Assembly: GCF_000934755.1 (NCBI RefSeq)
Contig: NZ_KN882187.1
Location: 12,525-53,956, forward strand
Direction: 5' to 3'
DNA from: Desulfonatronovibrio magnus
GTDB lineage: Bacteria > Desulfobacterota > Desulfovibrionia > Desulfovibrionales > Desulfonatronovibrionaceae
Length of the DNA stretch: 41,432 nucleotides
Positions 7,719 to 15,841 of this stretch are shown here, one piece after another (positions within the stretch are counted from its first letter, which is position 1; the number at the start of each line of letters is the position of its first letter). Made by a program: the position numbers and the translations under genes. The notes beneath the pieces were generated by a model that did no database searches, was not told the DNA's origin, and was given only the letters and a program-made list of their open reading frames with translations.

Positions 7719-10058
7719 TCACTGCTGCCCCAGTGCAATCTCCCCAGCCTGCTGGAATTCTTCCGGGAAATGAGCCTTGAGGAACGCTGTCTGGTAAGCA
7801 ATCGTGGCGTAAGCAATGCTGTGAGCTTTGAGAAAGGTGTATGAAGCTGCCATTTCAAGAGCCCCAAATATCTGTTCTGCTGTTTCAAGAGAAAGATTTA
7901 TTTGTGTAGCCCCTTTGATAAACTTTTCTTTCTGCTGCATCAGCACATCCGGCTTTCGTATGCTCAGGTCTCTTCGAAAAATTTCCGCGTCTTCAAGGGA
8001 ATATCCAGCAATTTTATGAGCAATTTCCATCACCTGCTCATGATATATTATCATGCCATGGGTTTCCTTAAGAATATTATCTACTTCTGCATGAAAATGT
8101 TCAGCCGGACTCCGGCCATGCCTGAGCTTAATAAAGTCACTCATCATTCCGCTCTCCAAAGGTCCCGGCCTGTAAAGGGCAAACATAGCTGCCAAGTCTT
8201 GCATACGTTCAGGCTTTAACTCAATCAAGCATTGCCGGACACCATCGCCTTCCATTTGGAATGCCCCGTCTGTGTGACCCTGCTCTATAAGGACAAAGGT
8301 CTTTGCGTCATCTAATGGCAATTTATCCAGGTCTGGAGCTTGTTTTTGGCTGGCTTTGATCAGATCCAGGGTGCGGCTAATCAGGCTCAGATATTTCAGG
8401 CCCAGCAAATCAAACCCTGGGAAGCCCAGCCTTTCCAGGTCGTTATAGTCATATTGAGCAATAAGTTCATGGTTTCTGCCCCTGTATAAAGGCAGATAAT
8501 CCTGTAAATTTTCATTGGATATCACTATTCTTGCCGCATGGCTGGTAATATGACGTATCAACCCTTCAAGCCTTGTGCAGATATCAAAACACCTCTGCAT
8601 CTTTTCATTGTCATTCATTATGCTGCGCAAAGCTGGTTCCATTTCCATAGCTTTACTGATGGTCATGCGCGGTTCCTGGGGAATAAGCTGGATAATCCGT
8701 TCTGCCTGTTCGGGACTTATTCCTATAACCAGGCTCACATCTCTGAAAACTGCTCTGGCTCTCATGCATATAAAAACAGAAATGTATACCACACTGTTCT
8801 GACCGTATTTTTCAAACACATAATCAAAAACTTCTTCCCGGCGCTCCTGACATAAATCCACATCAATATCCACAACACCTGCTCGTTTAGTATTACAAAA
8901 TCTTTCAAAATGAAGTTTATGCAGAATAGGGTCAATGCCGGTAATCCCAAGGGCATAAGCTGTCATGGAGCCCGGAGCTGAACCCCGGCCAGGCCCAACA
9001 GCGATACCCCTGCTCTTTGCCCATGCAACATAGTCATAAACCACAAGAAAATACCAAGACTTGCCTTGTTCGCAGATAATTTTCAATTCTTTATCAAGCC
9101 GGGTGAAATACTTTTCTCTGTCAACCGCGTAAGGCAGACTGGCCAGCTTTTCTTCAAGGCCGTTGCGGGCCAGAGCAATAATTTCCTTATCAAGGGTATC
9201 TTCAGCAGATGGCGTATAATGTGGCAGGTGTCTTTTCGAGAAACCCAGATCAAGATTGCATTGCTCAACGATTGTCTGGACATTTTCCAGGGCGGCGGGA
9301 CAATGGGAGAACTCCTTTTCCATTTCTTCTGGCGACTTGAAATACAGCTCTTTTGTATCCAGGTTATCCAGGTCTTGTTCATCAAGACATTTAGCACTTT
9401 TGAAGCATTTTAATACTGCATGGGCTTCAGCATCCTGAGGAGTGAGATACCTGCAGTCATTGGCAGCCACCAGGGGCAAGCCGGTCTTTTCGGACATTTC
9501 CATAAGTCTCTCATTAACCTCTGCCTGTTCTTCAAGTCCGCTTGCCTCAAGCTCAAGATAGAATCTGTCCGGATAAATCCGGGCATATTGCATTGCTGCT
9601 TCAAGGCCTTGATCAAAACCTTTTGCGCGAAGCAGATACTGGACCTCTCCTTTCAGGCAGGCTGAAAGAGCAATTATGCCCTCTGAATATTTCTGAAGCA
9701 TATCCTTATCTACCCTGGGCTTGTAGCAAAAGCCCTGCAACCAGCCGGCACTGACCAGTTTGACCAGATTATGGTATCCACGCAGATCCATGGCCAGCAG
9801 CACCAGATGATAATTAAATCCGTCCTGGTCAGTAATTTTGCCGGGAACCAGGTTGATCTCACAGCCTATGATGGGCTTTATGCCGTATTCCCGGGCCGCT
9901 GAGTACAATTTCATGGCCCCAAAAAGGTTGCCGCTGTCAGTAATGCTTACAGCAGGCATTTTATATTCAGCAGCTTTGGAGCAAAGCTCCTCAATCCTTA
10001 TGCATCCTTCAAACAGACTGTATTCCGTATGACAATGCAGATGTGCAAATCCTGACAT
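7719..10058 (-). CDS. dnaE: Short DNA polymerase III alpha (DnaE) paralogue, C-terminally reduced
   Basis: 779 residues against about 1,160 for a housekeeping DnaE. The N-terminal PHP domain is present (HLHCHTEYSLFEG, ~6-18; ITDSGNLFGA, ~39-48, where TDHGN is usual). The polymerase core is intact: GPGRGSAPGS (~355-364), the palm motif VVDIDVDLC (~395-403) with its aspartates, and the FDLLGLKYL segment with the third. The fingers end in TFLKAHSIAYATIAYQTAFL, and the protein stops ~20 residues later. The helix-hairpin-helix, beta-clamp-binding, OB-fold and tau-binding parts of DnaE are absent. No continuation is seen in any frame downstream. GGGAGGT precedes the ATG. Either a specialised minimal polymerase or a decayed copy; the core residues favour a functional protein. 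Confidence 0.9.
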   Translation of the reverse strand: MSGFAHLHCHTEYSLFEGCIRIEELCSKAAEYKMPAVSITDSGNLFGAMKLYSAAREYGIKPIIGCEINLVPGKITDQDGFNYHLVLLAMDLRGYHNLVKLVSAGWLQGFCYKPRVDKDMLQKYSEGIIALSACLKGEVQYLLRAKGFDQGLEAAMQYARIYPDRFYLELEASGLEEQAEVNERLMEMSEKTGLPLVAANDCRYLTPQDAEAHAVLKCFKSAKCLDEQDLDNLDTKELYFKSPEEMEKEFSHCPAALENVQTIVEQCNLDLGFSKRHLPHYTPSAEDTLDKEIIALARNGLEEKLASLPYAVDREKYFTRLDKELKIICEQGKSWYFLVVYDYVAWAKSRGIAVGPGRGSAPGSMTAYALGITGIDPILHKLHFERFCNTKRAGVVDIDVDLCQERREEVFDYVFEKYGQNSVVYISVFICMRARAVFRDVSLVIGISPEQAERIIQLIPQEPRMTISKAMEMEPALRSIMNDNEKMQRCFDICTRLEGLIRHITSHAARIVISNENLQDYLPLYRGRNHELIAQYDYNDLERLGFPGFDLLGLKYLSLISRTLDLIKASQKQAPDLDKLPLDDAKTFVLIEQGHTDGAFQMEGDGVRQCLIELKPERMQDLAAMFALYRPGPLESGMMSDFIKLRHGRSPAEHFHAEVDNILKETHGMIIYHEQVMEIAHKIAGYSLEDAEIFRRDLSIRKPDVLMQQKEKFIKGATQINLSLETAEQIFGALEMAASYTFLKAHSIAYATIAYQTAFLKAHFPEEFQQAGEIALGQQ

Positions 10059-10545
10059 GGTTCTACCTCCCTTTTGCGTTTAGACAATAATTTTGATCCT
10101 TCCAGTTTGTGCGTACTTGCTTGAAAAAAAAAGAATATCTCACGCCCGGCCTAAGAAGGCCTTGAGCCGCCCCGGTGAAATCCGCTACGCTGAGACTGCG
10201 TCTATTTCACTGGGCAGGCAGAGCAAGGCAGGAGTAAGAGTTTCAACGTTCATATCCACCGAGCCGGTGTATATGGATTGCAGGCTCCCCCCCCGGGGCG
10301 GAGGACCTTTTTCATTACTGCGCTTCGCAGAAATGAAAAAATGACTTCTCTTCTCAGCGCCCTCGGCGACTCAAGCGAATCTTCGAGCGGGCGAGAGACA
10401 ATAATTTCTTATGCCTTGGCTCAAACATACATTCAGCATGAATTGAAGCCTTTTTCCGGCAGCGTACGCTTTAGACGGATGATCCATAATTTTGATCCTG
10501 GCTGTTATATATGATTTGCAAAAAAGCATAAGTGCTCAGGACTTT
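10059..10545. other. Intergenic stretch, no gene seen
   Basis: Nearly 490 bases without a supported gene. It contains an imperfect inverted repeat with arms CCCCGGTGAAAT (near 10174) and ATTTCACTGGG (near 10204), similar to arms found inside the palindromic element at 20882-21070, and a run of C then G near 10290. It ends where the duplicated MNT-HEPN segment begins. Confidence 0.45.
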
Positions 10546-10627
10546 TGGTACTGAGTACCCAGCCAGCATTTATTCACTGAGAAAAAATCCATTGCTTCCT
10601 TGCTTGGGGCTGAGTATAACAGGCAGG

Positions 10628-10646
10628 TATGACAAAAGTGGTCATA
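10628..10646. promoter_or_regulatory. Operator-like palindrome TATGAC-N7-GTCATA (site A)
   Basis: Perfect 6-base arms with spacer AAAAGTG, 51 bases before the MNT start. The context CAGGCAGG before it and ATTAA after it are shared with sites D and E. An extended TTGGGG 18 bases upstream of TATGAC could be a -35, placing the left arm over a -10-like hexamer. Confidence 0.6.
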
Positions 10647-10696
10647 TTAATTTTTTTTGGAGAATTATTGTTCAAAACTTTTAGACTGGGGTTTTG

Positions 10697-11074
10697 ATGG
10701 ATATTATCAGTTCCTCCGACATGGAGATTTACCGGCAATCCGCCAGAAAAAGACTGCTGGCTGTCCAGGAAAGCAGGCGCATCCGGCATGAACACGCCTG
10801 GGATGTGGCTCGCAGGGCTGCATCTCTGTTAAGAGAGCACTTTGCAGCTTCTCGTGTTGTAGTGTTCGGTTCCCTGTTACGTCCGGAGGTATTTGATGAA
10901 CGTTCTGACGTGGATATGGCGGTCTGGGGAGTGGCAGATGAAAAGTACCTCCGGGCGGTGGCCGCAGTAACCGCCCTGGACAAAGAAATCAGTCTGGACC
11001 TGATCAAGATGGAGCCAGGACTTCAGAGCAATGTTGCCATCAGCAGTCAGATAGAAGCGGGAGTGGAGATATGA
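10697..11074 (+). CDS. mntA: MNT nucleotidyltransferase-domain antitoxin
   Basis: 125 residues from the ATG (the TTG three bases before is in frame but redundant). The first ~45 residues are helical; then comes the minimal nucleotidyltransferase (MNT) domain with VVVFGSLLRPEVFDERSDVDMAVWG, i.e. the GS...DxD signature of polymerase-beta-type nucleotidyltransferases (~residues 55-78). In characterised MNT/HEPN pairs the MNT protein neutralises the HEPN RNase, in at least one case by AMPylating it. The partner HEPN gene overlaps its stop (ATGA). A decayed second copy lies at 23359. Expression probably depends on the palindrome at 10628-10646. Confidence 0.85.
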   Translation: MDIISSSDMEIYRQSARKRLLAVQESRRIRHEHAWDVARRAASLLREHFAASRVVVFGSLLRPEVFDERSDVDMAVWGVADEKYLRAVAAVTALDKEISLDLIKMEPGLQSNVAISSQIEAGVEI

Positions 11075-11565
11075 AGTTAGAGATCGGCCCTTACCAGGCC
11101 CTGGCGGGACGATTGGAAATGAGGATACAGGATGTGGGCCGAGTGGTGCAGAGGGTTTCCCTTTTAATGAAAAAGGCTGAAGAAACCGCTGATGATGGCT
11201 ACCTGGACGGAGTGGCCCTCAATCTACACAGCTTTTATACCGGGATGGAATCATGCTTTGAGGAGATTGCCCGCACAATTGATGGGGCTTTACCTTCCGG
11301 ATCCAATTGGCATCAGGAATTGCTTCAGCAGATGTCCGCCGACTTGAGGGAGTTGCGTCCTGCGGTTATCAGGCGCAGCACCAGAGATTGCTTAGACGAG
11401 TACCGGGCTTTTCGCCATCTGGTCAGAAACGTCTACACTTTCAACCTCAAGCCGGAAAGGCTGAAATATCTTGCTTCAGATGCAGGGACATGTTTTGAAG
11501 ACTGCAAGCAGGATATAGAGAGCTTTTTAAACTTTCTACGAGCTTTATCTCAACAATCTGATTAG
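11071..11565 (+). CDS. hepT: HEPN-domain RNase toxin (HepT-like)
   Basis: 164 residues, all-alpha. The C-terminal EYRAFRHLVRNVYTF (~residues 110-124) corresponds to the R-x4-6-H type HEPN motif of HepT-like ribonucleases; the RH..RN.Y form is usual for this subgroup. The N-terminal part has LNLHSFYTGMESCFEEIA, typical of HEPN partners of MNT antitoxins. The ATG overlaps the mntA stop, so the pair is translationally coupled. This is the only intact copy in the window; the second copy is cut after 54 codons at 23892. Confidence 0.85.
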   Translation: MKLEIGPYQALAGRLEMRIQDVGRVVQRVSLLMKKAEETADDGYLDGVALNLHSFYTGMESCFEEIARTIDGALPSGSNWHQELLQQMSADLRELRPAVIRRSTRDCLDEYRAFRHLVRNVYTFNLKPERLKYLASDAGTCFEDCKQDIESFLNFLRALSQQSD

Positions 11566-11609
11566 CAGCTTGCAAGTATCACTACAGCGACCCTTTATTG
11601 AAACTGAAA

Positions 11610-11681
11610 GGGGACTGACTCTTTTGCTGCCGTGTAGTCCGGCTGTTTTGTGGTTTGAGGTCGGCAAAAGTGCCTGTCCCC
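11610..11681. repeat. Inverted repeat with GGGGAC/GTCCCC ends, copy 1
   Basis: Arms GGGGACTGACTCTTTTGC and GCAAAAGTGCCTGTCCCC, separated by ~36 bases. A related element with the same outer arms but different inner stem sits at 25564-25647. Both are just beyond the 3' end of a PUA-like gene copy, so they could serve as terminators or be part of the duplicated locus. Confidence 0.65.
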
Positions 11682-11752
11682 AGTGGCCGATGACGCTCCG
11701 CATGAGCGACTGGCAATGAAGCTTAGCGTATGTCATTCCCCAGTTGATGTGG

Positions 11753-12073
11753 TTATGTGCTTATTTCAAGGTATGTTTTCAACTCTTTTGCTAAATTTTC
11801 AGCCTCATCTTTTGTGAGATATGGAACCTTGATTGTCCGAGCCCAGAAAAAACTCTTTCCTGTAATTTCACAGACCTTCCCAAACGGCATAGCCCTTATA
11901 GCTTGTCCTTTCTTTGGAACTGATATGATGAATTCAACATCCCGATACGAAGTTGCGTCGTCCGGTGACTTTATGCTTCCATTCTTAACTCGGCCGGCAG
12001 CGACAAGACCTGTCCATCTGTGTGAAAAGAAAACGATATCACCGGGGTAAACGTATTCTACAAACCGTTTCAA
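11753..12073 (-). pseudogene. Truncated C-terminal copy of the PD-(D/E)XK/PUA-like gene
   Basis: About 105 codons nearly identical to the last third of the gene at 25674-26687 (RFVEYVYPGDIVFFSHRWTG ... KVPYLTKDEAE). Identity ends abruptly at KRF, and the sequence upstream is unrelated A/T-rich DNA with no in-frame ATG or RBS; only a TTG opens the frame. It therefore encodes at best the isolated PUA-like domain and is most simply a remnant. It sits just after the intact mntA-hepT pair, whereas in the other locus the pair is decayed and this gene is intact. Confidence 0.85.
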
Positions 12074-12343
12074 ACTTCCCCTTACTTAATTCAAGTTTAT
12101 ATAACATTATTTGCCCCACTTCTTACATTTTCAAAAATCATGTTTCTCTCGTTATAATGTGATTCCAATATTTAATTAGAAGTTGTTTATTCAGACATCT
12201 TAGACATTTGGCCAAAAAAGTTTAATAGATGACACAAGGAAAATATAAATTTCTTTAGTGCATAAATTATTATTCTAATTTGTTCGCGTTTTTATTTTTT
12301 GGTTTCCCCTCTCAATTTCCCAAAGCCAACGTACTGTCCGTAC

Positions 12344-13315
12344 TTACTGATATTTTGAAACAAGCTTGGGAAATGTCTGCATTTCTTCCGCAAATTCTCG
12401 GGCATACAGAACATGCTCAGTGAGCATTTCCTGAGATTCTGCCCAGAAAGTCATTCTGCTTATAATTTCCTCTTTATTTTTTCTCATCCATTCCAACTTC
12501 AAAAAACCGTAATAAGCTAAAGATGGTCTGAATTCAAAATTCATATTTTCAAAAACAAACGATACCCCCTTCTTCTGCAGAACAATCATGTATGCTTTTC
12601 TTGCAAGCCAGAGATCAAAGCCCGGGAAATGAGGCACTCCATTAGGATGAGTCAGCGCAATTTTTTCTATAAGCGACAGATCTTGCCCATACCGGCCTGC
12701 ATAGACCAGAGCAAAATATACAGCTGGGAATAGGTCATAAAACCTGTCCCACTCTTCATCGCTTATGTCTTCAATGGGATCACATACGCCTGTTTCTTCC
12801 ATTTTTTTGTTCAGATCATTTTTCTTCTGATCCTGCCCAACCAGCCACCAGGAGTGGTAAAAATGCAGAAGCTCACTACACTGCTGCAGCAAATTCTCCT
12901 GGGATAAAAAACCTGACCACTTGTCGTGGGCAAAAACAAACTCAGGGCTGTACAAAAAGGTCAAGGAAGAACAAGGAAGGCGGTTCTTGATTACTGTGGG
13001 GTTAAATCTTGAACTGATAAATTTCTGATAGGCATGGTAATGCTTGACCAGGGTCATTTGAGGCAAGCTGCTCTTCATTGCTGAATCCGGCCTTACAGCA
13101 ATCTCTTCTAAGGCCCGGCAATGCAGAATGTATAGAACCTCCTGCTCCATCTCCAGGTTACGGGCATATTTAAGGCTGTGCATCAGGAAATTGGTTTCCT
13201 GCGCATAAGGCTCAAGAATCATTGCATCATCCTGGTCCATCTGGGCTGGGGATCCGGAGATAACCTCTTGCCCCAAAAGGTCGAACATGACTTTTTCTAT
13301 ACAATATCCGCACAT
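12344..13315 (-). CDS. Protein of unknown function (323 aa)
   Basis: I do not recognise this protein. It is predicted soluble, rich in aromatic and helical segments (LHFYHSWWLVGQDQKKN, FYDLFPAVYFALVYAGRYGQ, HFPGFDLWLARKAYMIVLQ). The N-terminal MCGYC is a possible metal or redox pair. No signal peptide or transmembrane segment is evident. A purine-rich AAGGGGA lies upstream of the ATG. It heads in the same direction as the following minus-strand genes but is separated from them. The uninterrupted 323-codon frame and codon use suggest a real gene. Confidence 0.6.
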   Translation of the reverse strand: MCGYCIEKVMFDLLGQEVISGSPAQMDQDDAMILEPYAQETNFLMHSLKYARNLEMEQEVLYILHCRALEEIAVRPDSAMKSSLPQMTLVKHYHAYQKFISSRFNPTVIKNRLPCSSLTFLYSPEFVFAHDKWSGFLSQENLLQQCSELLHFYHSWWLVGQDQKKNDLNKKMEETGVCDPIEDISDEEWDRFYDLFPAVYFALVYAGRYGQDLSLIEKIALTHPNGVPHFPGFDLWLARKAYMIVLQKKGVSFVFENMNFEFRPSLAYYGFLKLEWMRKNKEEIISRMTFWAESQEMLTEHVLYAREFAEEMQTFPKLVSKYQ

Positions 13316-13399
13316 TGTAGGAATCCCCTTGCCTTAAACTGATTTCATTACATAAGATTGGTGTTGAACTGCAAATGAAAAAGCAGAATATCAGGTTGG

Positions 13400-13418
13400 T
13401 ATGACGTTTCTGGTCACA
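13400..13418. promoter_or_regulatory. Operator-like palindrome TATGAC-N7-GTCACA (site B)
   Basis: Same layout as site A, with spacer GTTTCTG and one changed base in the right arm. It is preceded by ATATCAGGTTGG and followed by TTAAAA, and lies 41 bases before an ATG with a GAGGA RBS that opens a truncated 18-codon frame. Confidence 0.55.
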
Positions 13419-13459
13419 TTAAAATTGGTATATGAAAAATATTTTAACGAGGAATAATA

Positions 13460-13516
13460 ATGGCTCTGGTGATTAAAAATGAGTCTGTTCAAAGCAAAGT
13501 TATCTACTACGCATGA
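13460..13516 (+). pseudogene. 18-codon remnant behind site B
   Basis: An ATG with a GAGGAAT ribosome site opens MALVIKNESVQSKVIYYA and then hits TGA. It has the look of the first residues of a longer protein: the E-V-Q-S-K-x-I-Y pattern resembles the start of ORF6N-domain (phage antirepressor-like) proteins, but the piece is too short to be sure. The convergent gene ending at 13546 occupies the downstream DNA, so the body has been lost. Confidence 0.35.
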
Positions 13517-13545
13517 TAGATCTCATTGGCCGGATAAAGCTGACC

Positions 13546-14325
13546 TTAAACCAGTTTTTCCACATATCCGTTTTCTGGAACAGAAGTGAGACTTGTGAGC
13601 ATATCTTTAAGCATTTTGAAAATGTCAACACCGCTCAGTTTCAATTTATTTCCATGAGGCAGAACATAGTCAGACACCCCATCATCAAACCGGGCTGCAT
13701 CGCCATACCTTGGCCAGTCCCGGTAACCAGGGGAAGTATATGAGTATATTCTTTGCAGCATTTCTGAAAAAAACAGAGGCTGAATTCTTGAAATTTTGCT
13801 TTTGCCTGACGACCTCAACTCAAGCATCTTAAGCCGGGAATAAGCAACAGCCAAGGCCTCTTCAGTCATTGAGTCAAACTTGCTGCCGAAGAGCTGCCGG
13901 AATACATCACAGCTGAAATGAAACAGCTCATGCCACCAGACTTTTAGAACAACTAACTCGGCAGAATGCTTAAGATCATTTTTGGATACAAATATATTCC
14001 TGTTAGCCAAAAGGACTTCATTTACAGCACGCCAGAAAAAATTACGTATATTATTCTCATACAAAGCCACGATGCCCGGGCTATGCATTGGCGTATATGA
14101 TCCGAGTAGAATTCGATGCTCTATGGGATATTCAGAAACTATATCTACCGGCTGATCAAGAAAGTCCTCCAGTAACTTTTCCAAGTTGCCATGGCCAAGA
14201 ATAGTATCGATCATTCTGTGGTGGACAGCATCTGAGTAAGGGCCATCATAATCAACGTCATCTCTTATTGCGATTTGATCAATTTCTTTGTGAAGAATTT
14301 TTGTCATGTCTTTTTCAATGGTCAT
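13546..14325 (-). CDS. Putative zincin metalloprotein (HELFH)
   Basis: A 259-residue protein with WWHELFHFSCD (HExxH at residues 132-136) followed ~20 residues later by MTEEALAVAYSR, giving the HExxH...E arrangement of gluzincin-type metallopeptidases. The helix carrying HExxH is preceded by LVVLKVWW, as in ImmA/IrrE-like and related small zincins. No signal peptide. The N-terminal 120 residues and the C-terminal 90 show nothing I recognise. It is part of a run of minus-strand genes. Peptidase activity is inferred from the motif only. Confidence 0.7.
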   Translation of the reverse strand: MTIEKDMTKILHKEIDQIAIRDDVDYDGPYSDAVHHRMIDTILGHGNLEKLLEDFLDQPVDIVSEYPIEHRILLGSYTPMHSPGIVALYENNIRNFFWRAVNEVLLANRNIFVSKNDLKHSAELVVLKVWWHELFHFSCDVFRQLFGSKFDSMTEEALAVAYSRLKMLELRSSGKSKISRIQPLFFSEMLQRIYSYTSPGYRDWPRYGDAARFDDGVSDYVLPHGNKLKLSGVDIFKMLKDMLTSLTSVPENGYVEKLV

Positions 14326-14406
14326 AATTACAGCGATCCTTTACTTAAGTATTGTAGAAGGTAGAATTGCACTACAGCATCAGTTTGGATAATTCGGGTT
14401 TTGATT

Positions 14407-14832
14407 TCAGATTTCCCATTCATGGCTGGGATCAGGAATATAGGTCAGATCAAGCCCAGTACCCCCTTCAAGTGGAGAATATGAAGGCTTTGTAGTCAGG
14501 AACTCCTTCACGATCCAACCCTCAGGAACCTTCAGTCTTTGTAGAATCAACTTGTAATTAGGATTACTTGTGGTATTTACATTTTCCCAACAAACATCAA
14601 ACTCTAAATCATGCCAGACATTGTGAGCATCAGGAAAAAAAATGATGGAAGATCTTGTAAATTGCCTCCCTTTCACAAACAAATGCCTTAACAGCCAACC
14701 TCCATGGACTTTTTTAAAATATGACCTCTCATATGAGGTTGTATGACAAAAAATATCCCAGAACTTATCCTGAGTGTAACATGGTCTTTTGTGGTTTAGG
14801 TTTTGATTTTTGACTGAATTGATTAAGCTCAT
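14407..14832 (-). CDS. Protein of unknown function (141 aa)
   Basis: I chose the ATG at 14832 because GGGGGAC lies upstream and because the longer frame would run into the preceding gene. The protein is basic and aromatic-rich (KFWDIFCHTTSYERSYFKKVHGG then GWLLRHLFVKGRQFTRSSIIFF), without membrane segments. It follows the PD-(D/E)XK-like gene by ~40 bases, so the two are likely one transcript. No family recognised. Confidence 0.55.
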   Translation of the reverse strand: MSLINSVKNQNLNHKRPCYTQDKFWDIFCHTTSYERSYFKKVHGGWLLRHLFVKGRQFTRSSIIFFPDAHNVWHDLEFDVCWENVNTTSNPNYKLILQRLKVPEGWIVKEFLTTKPSYSPLEGGTGLDLTYIPDPSHEWEI

Positions 14833-14873
14833 AATTGGGTCCCCCAAATCTTGAAAAAGGAAACATCTACAAA

Positions 14874-15716
14874 TTACAGAACTTGTGCGCATTTCCAAAT
14901 ATTTTCTGGCACAACTTCCTTTATATTTCCTATAGAATACATTTTAATTCCTGAGTATGCAGAATTATCTATTACCAGTTTTTTTAATCTCCCATTTTTT
15001 TGGTCCCTATCAAACCCAAAAATTAATAAAGTTACCTTATCATCAATAGTTTCGGGCTTAGGCAGAGATAAATTAAAGATATTATTGATTTCATCAACAT
15101 AATTAGCATATTCTGAAAGTATTGATATTTTACTTTTAGCTAACTGTGATTCATATCTATTAATCTGTCTTACCACCTTAGGAGTAGATTTTGACCATAT
15201 TTCTTTATTAGAAAAATGTTTTGCCTCAACAAACTGAAGTGATTTGGTATCAATATTAAACAATAGCAGATCTATCCTATCATGTGTATTATCATCTTCT
15301 GTTGATGAGAAAGAAATTTCAATATCCAAAACTACGACCTTACTATTGGATAAATAAGAATGTTTATGATATAATCTTGAAACACCTTCAGATTCGTAAC
15401 CTGAATAATTTGAACAATTCTCTTTAATTCTCTGATAATTCTCTTCGAAATCTGATGCCAGTTTGTAGTCTGATAATTCTTTTTCAGTCAAATAATCGCT
15501 CCCATTATGGGAAATGACCGAAGCATATTTCAAGTGAGTTTTAAAGCCCTTTCTGTCGTAGCCGAAAAGCTTTCCACCTTTGTGATACATATCAATGCGA
15601 TTGTCTCGTATAGCAAGAAAAACCTCACCATTTACACAATCCTGTTTAATTTTGTTCAACCATAAACTGCTTCCTGCCAAATTGTTTTTAATAAGCGCTC
15701 CTAATCGTCTCTTCAT
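14874..15716 (-). CDS. PD-(D/E)XK nuclease-like protein
   Basis: 280 residues starting at the second of two ATGs: GGAGGAT sits between them at ideal distance from the second. The core signature is DRIDLLLFNIDTKSLQFVEAKH (about residues 147-168), an Asp followed by E-A-K at the end of the next strand, typical of PD-(D/E)XK nucleases. An upstream LDIEISFSS strand fits the fold. The DNA is more A/T-rich than the genes at 5,000-10,000, consistent with transfer. With the downstream 141-residue gene it could be an orphan restriction-like pair, but nothing shows a methylase. Confidence 0.6.
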   Translation of the reverse strand: MKRRLGALIKNNLAGSSLWLNKIKQDCVNGEVFLAIRDNRIDMYHKGGKLFGYDRKGFKTHLKYASVISHNGSDYLTEKELSDYKLASDFEENYQRIKENCSNYSGYESEGVSRLYHKHSYLSNSKVVVLDIEISFSSTEDDNTHDRIDLLLFNIDTKSLQFVEAKHFSNKEIWSKSTPKVVRQINRYESQLAKSKISILSEYANYVDEINNIFNLSLPKPETIDDKVTLLIFGFDRDQKNGRLKKLVIDNSAYSGIKMYSIGNIKEVVPENIWKCAQVL

Positions 15717-15841
15717 GTTTTTATCCTCCATGATATTTCGATAATTTCAAAAAAATGCTCACATATCACTTAAGTAATTTTTAATTGACATGCCCTCTGT
15801 GCCATATTTTATTAGACAGTTATTCATCAAGAAAAATATCC

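Larger units (their letters stand above)
10546..11232 (+). repeat. Large duplicated segment, copy 1 (MNT-HEPN locus)
   Basis: This segment, from the promoter region into the HEPN gene, is nearly identical to 23040-23892. Differences include a 2-base deletion in the MNT gene of copy 2 and a ~160-base insertion there (23173-23342). Identity stops abruptly after AATCTACACAGC in both copies. Confidence 0.9.

Noticed and set aside
7580-7888. 102-codon minus-strand frame as a continuation of dnaE
   Set aside because: It overlaps the end of dnaE in another frame and shows none of the missing DnaE motifs.
13460-13545. Possible Cas3 start (YYAHDR...WPDKAD read with a frameshift)
   Set aside because: Only a few residues match, the HD motif is absent and there is no CRISPR array or cas gene nearby.
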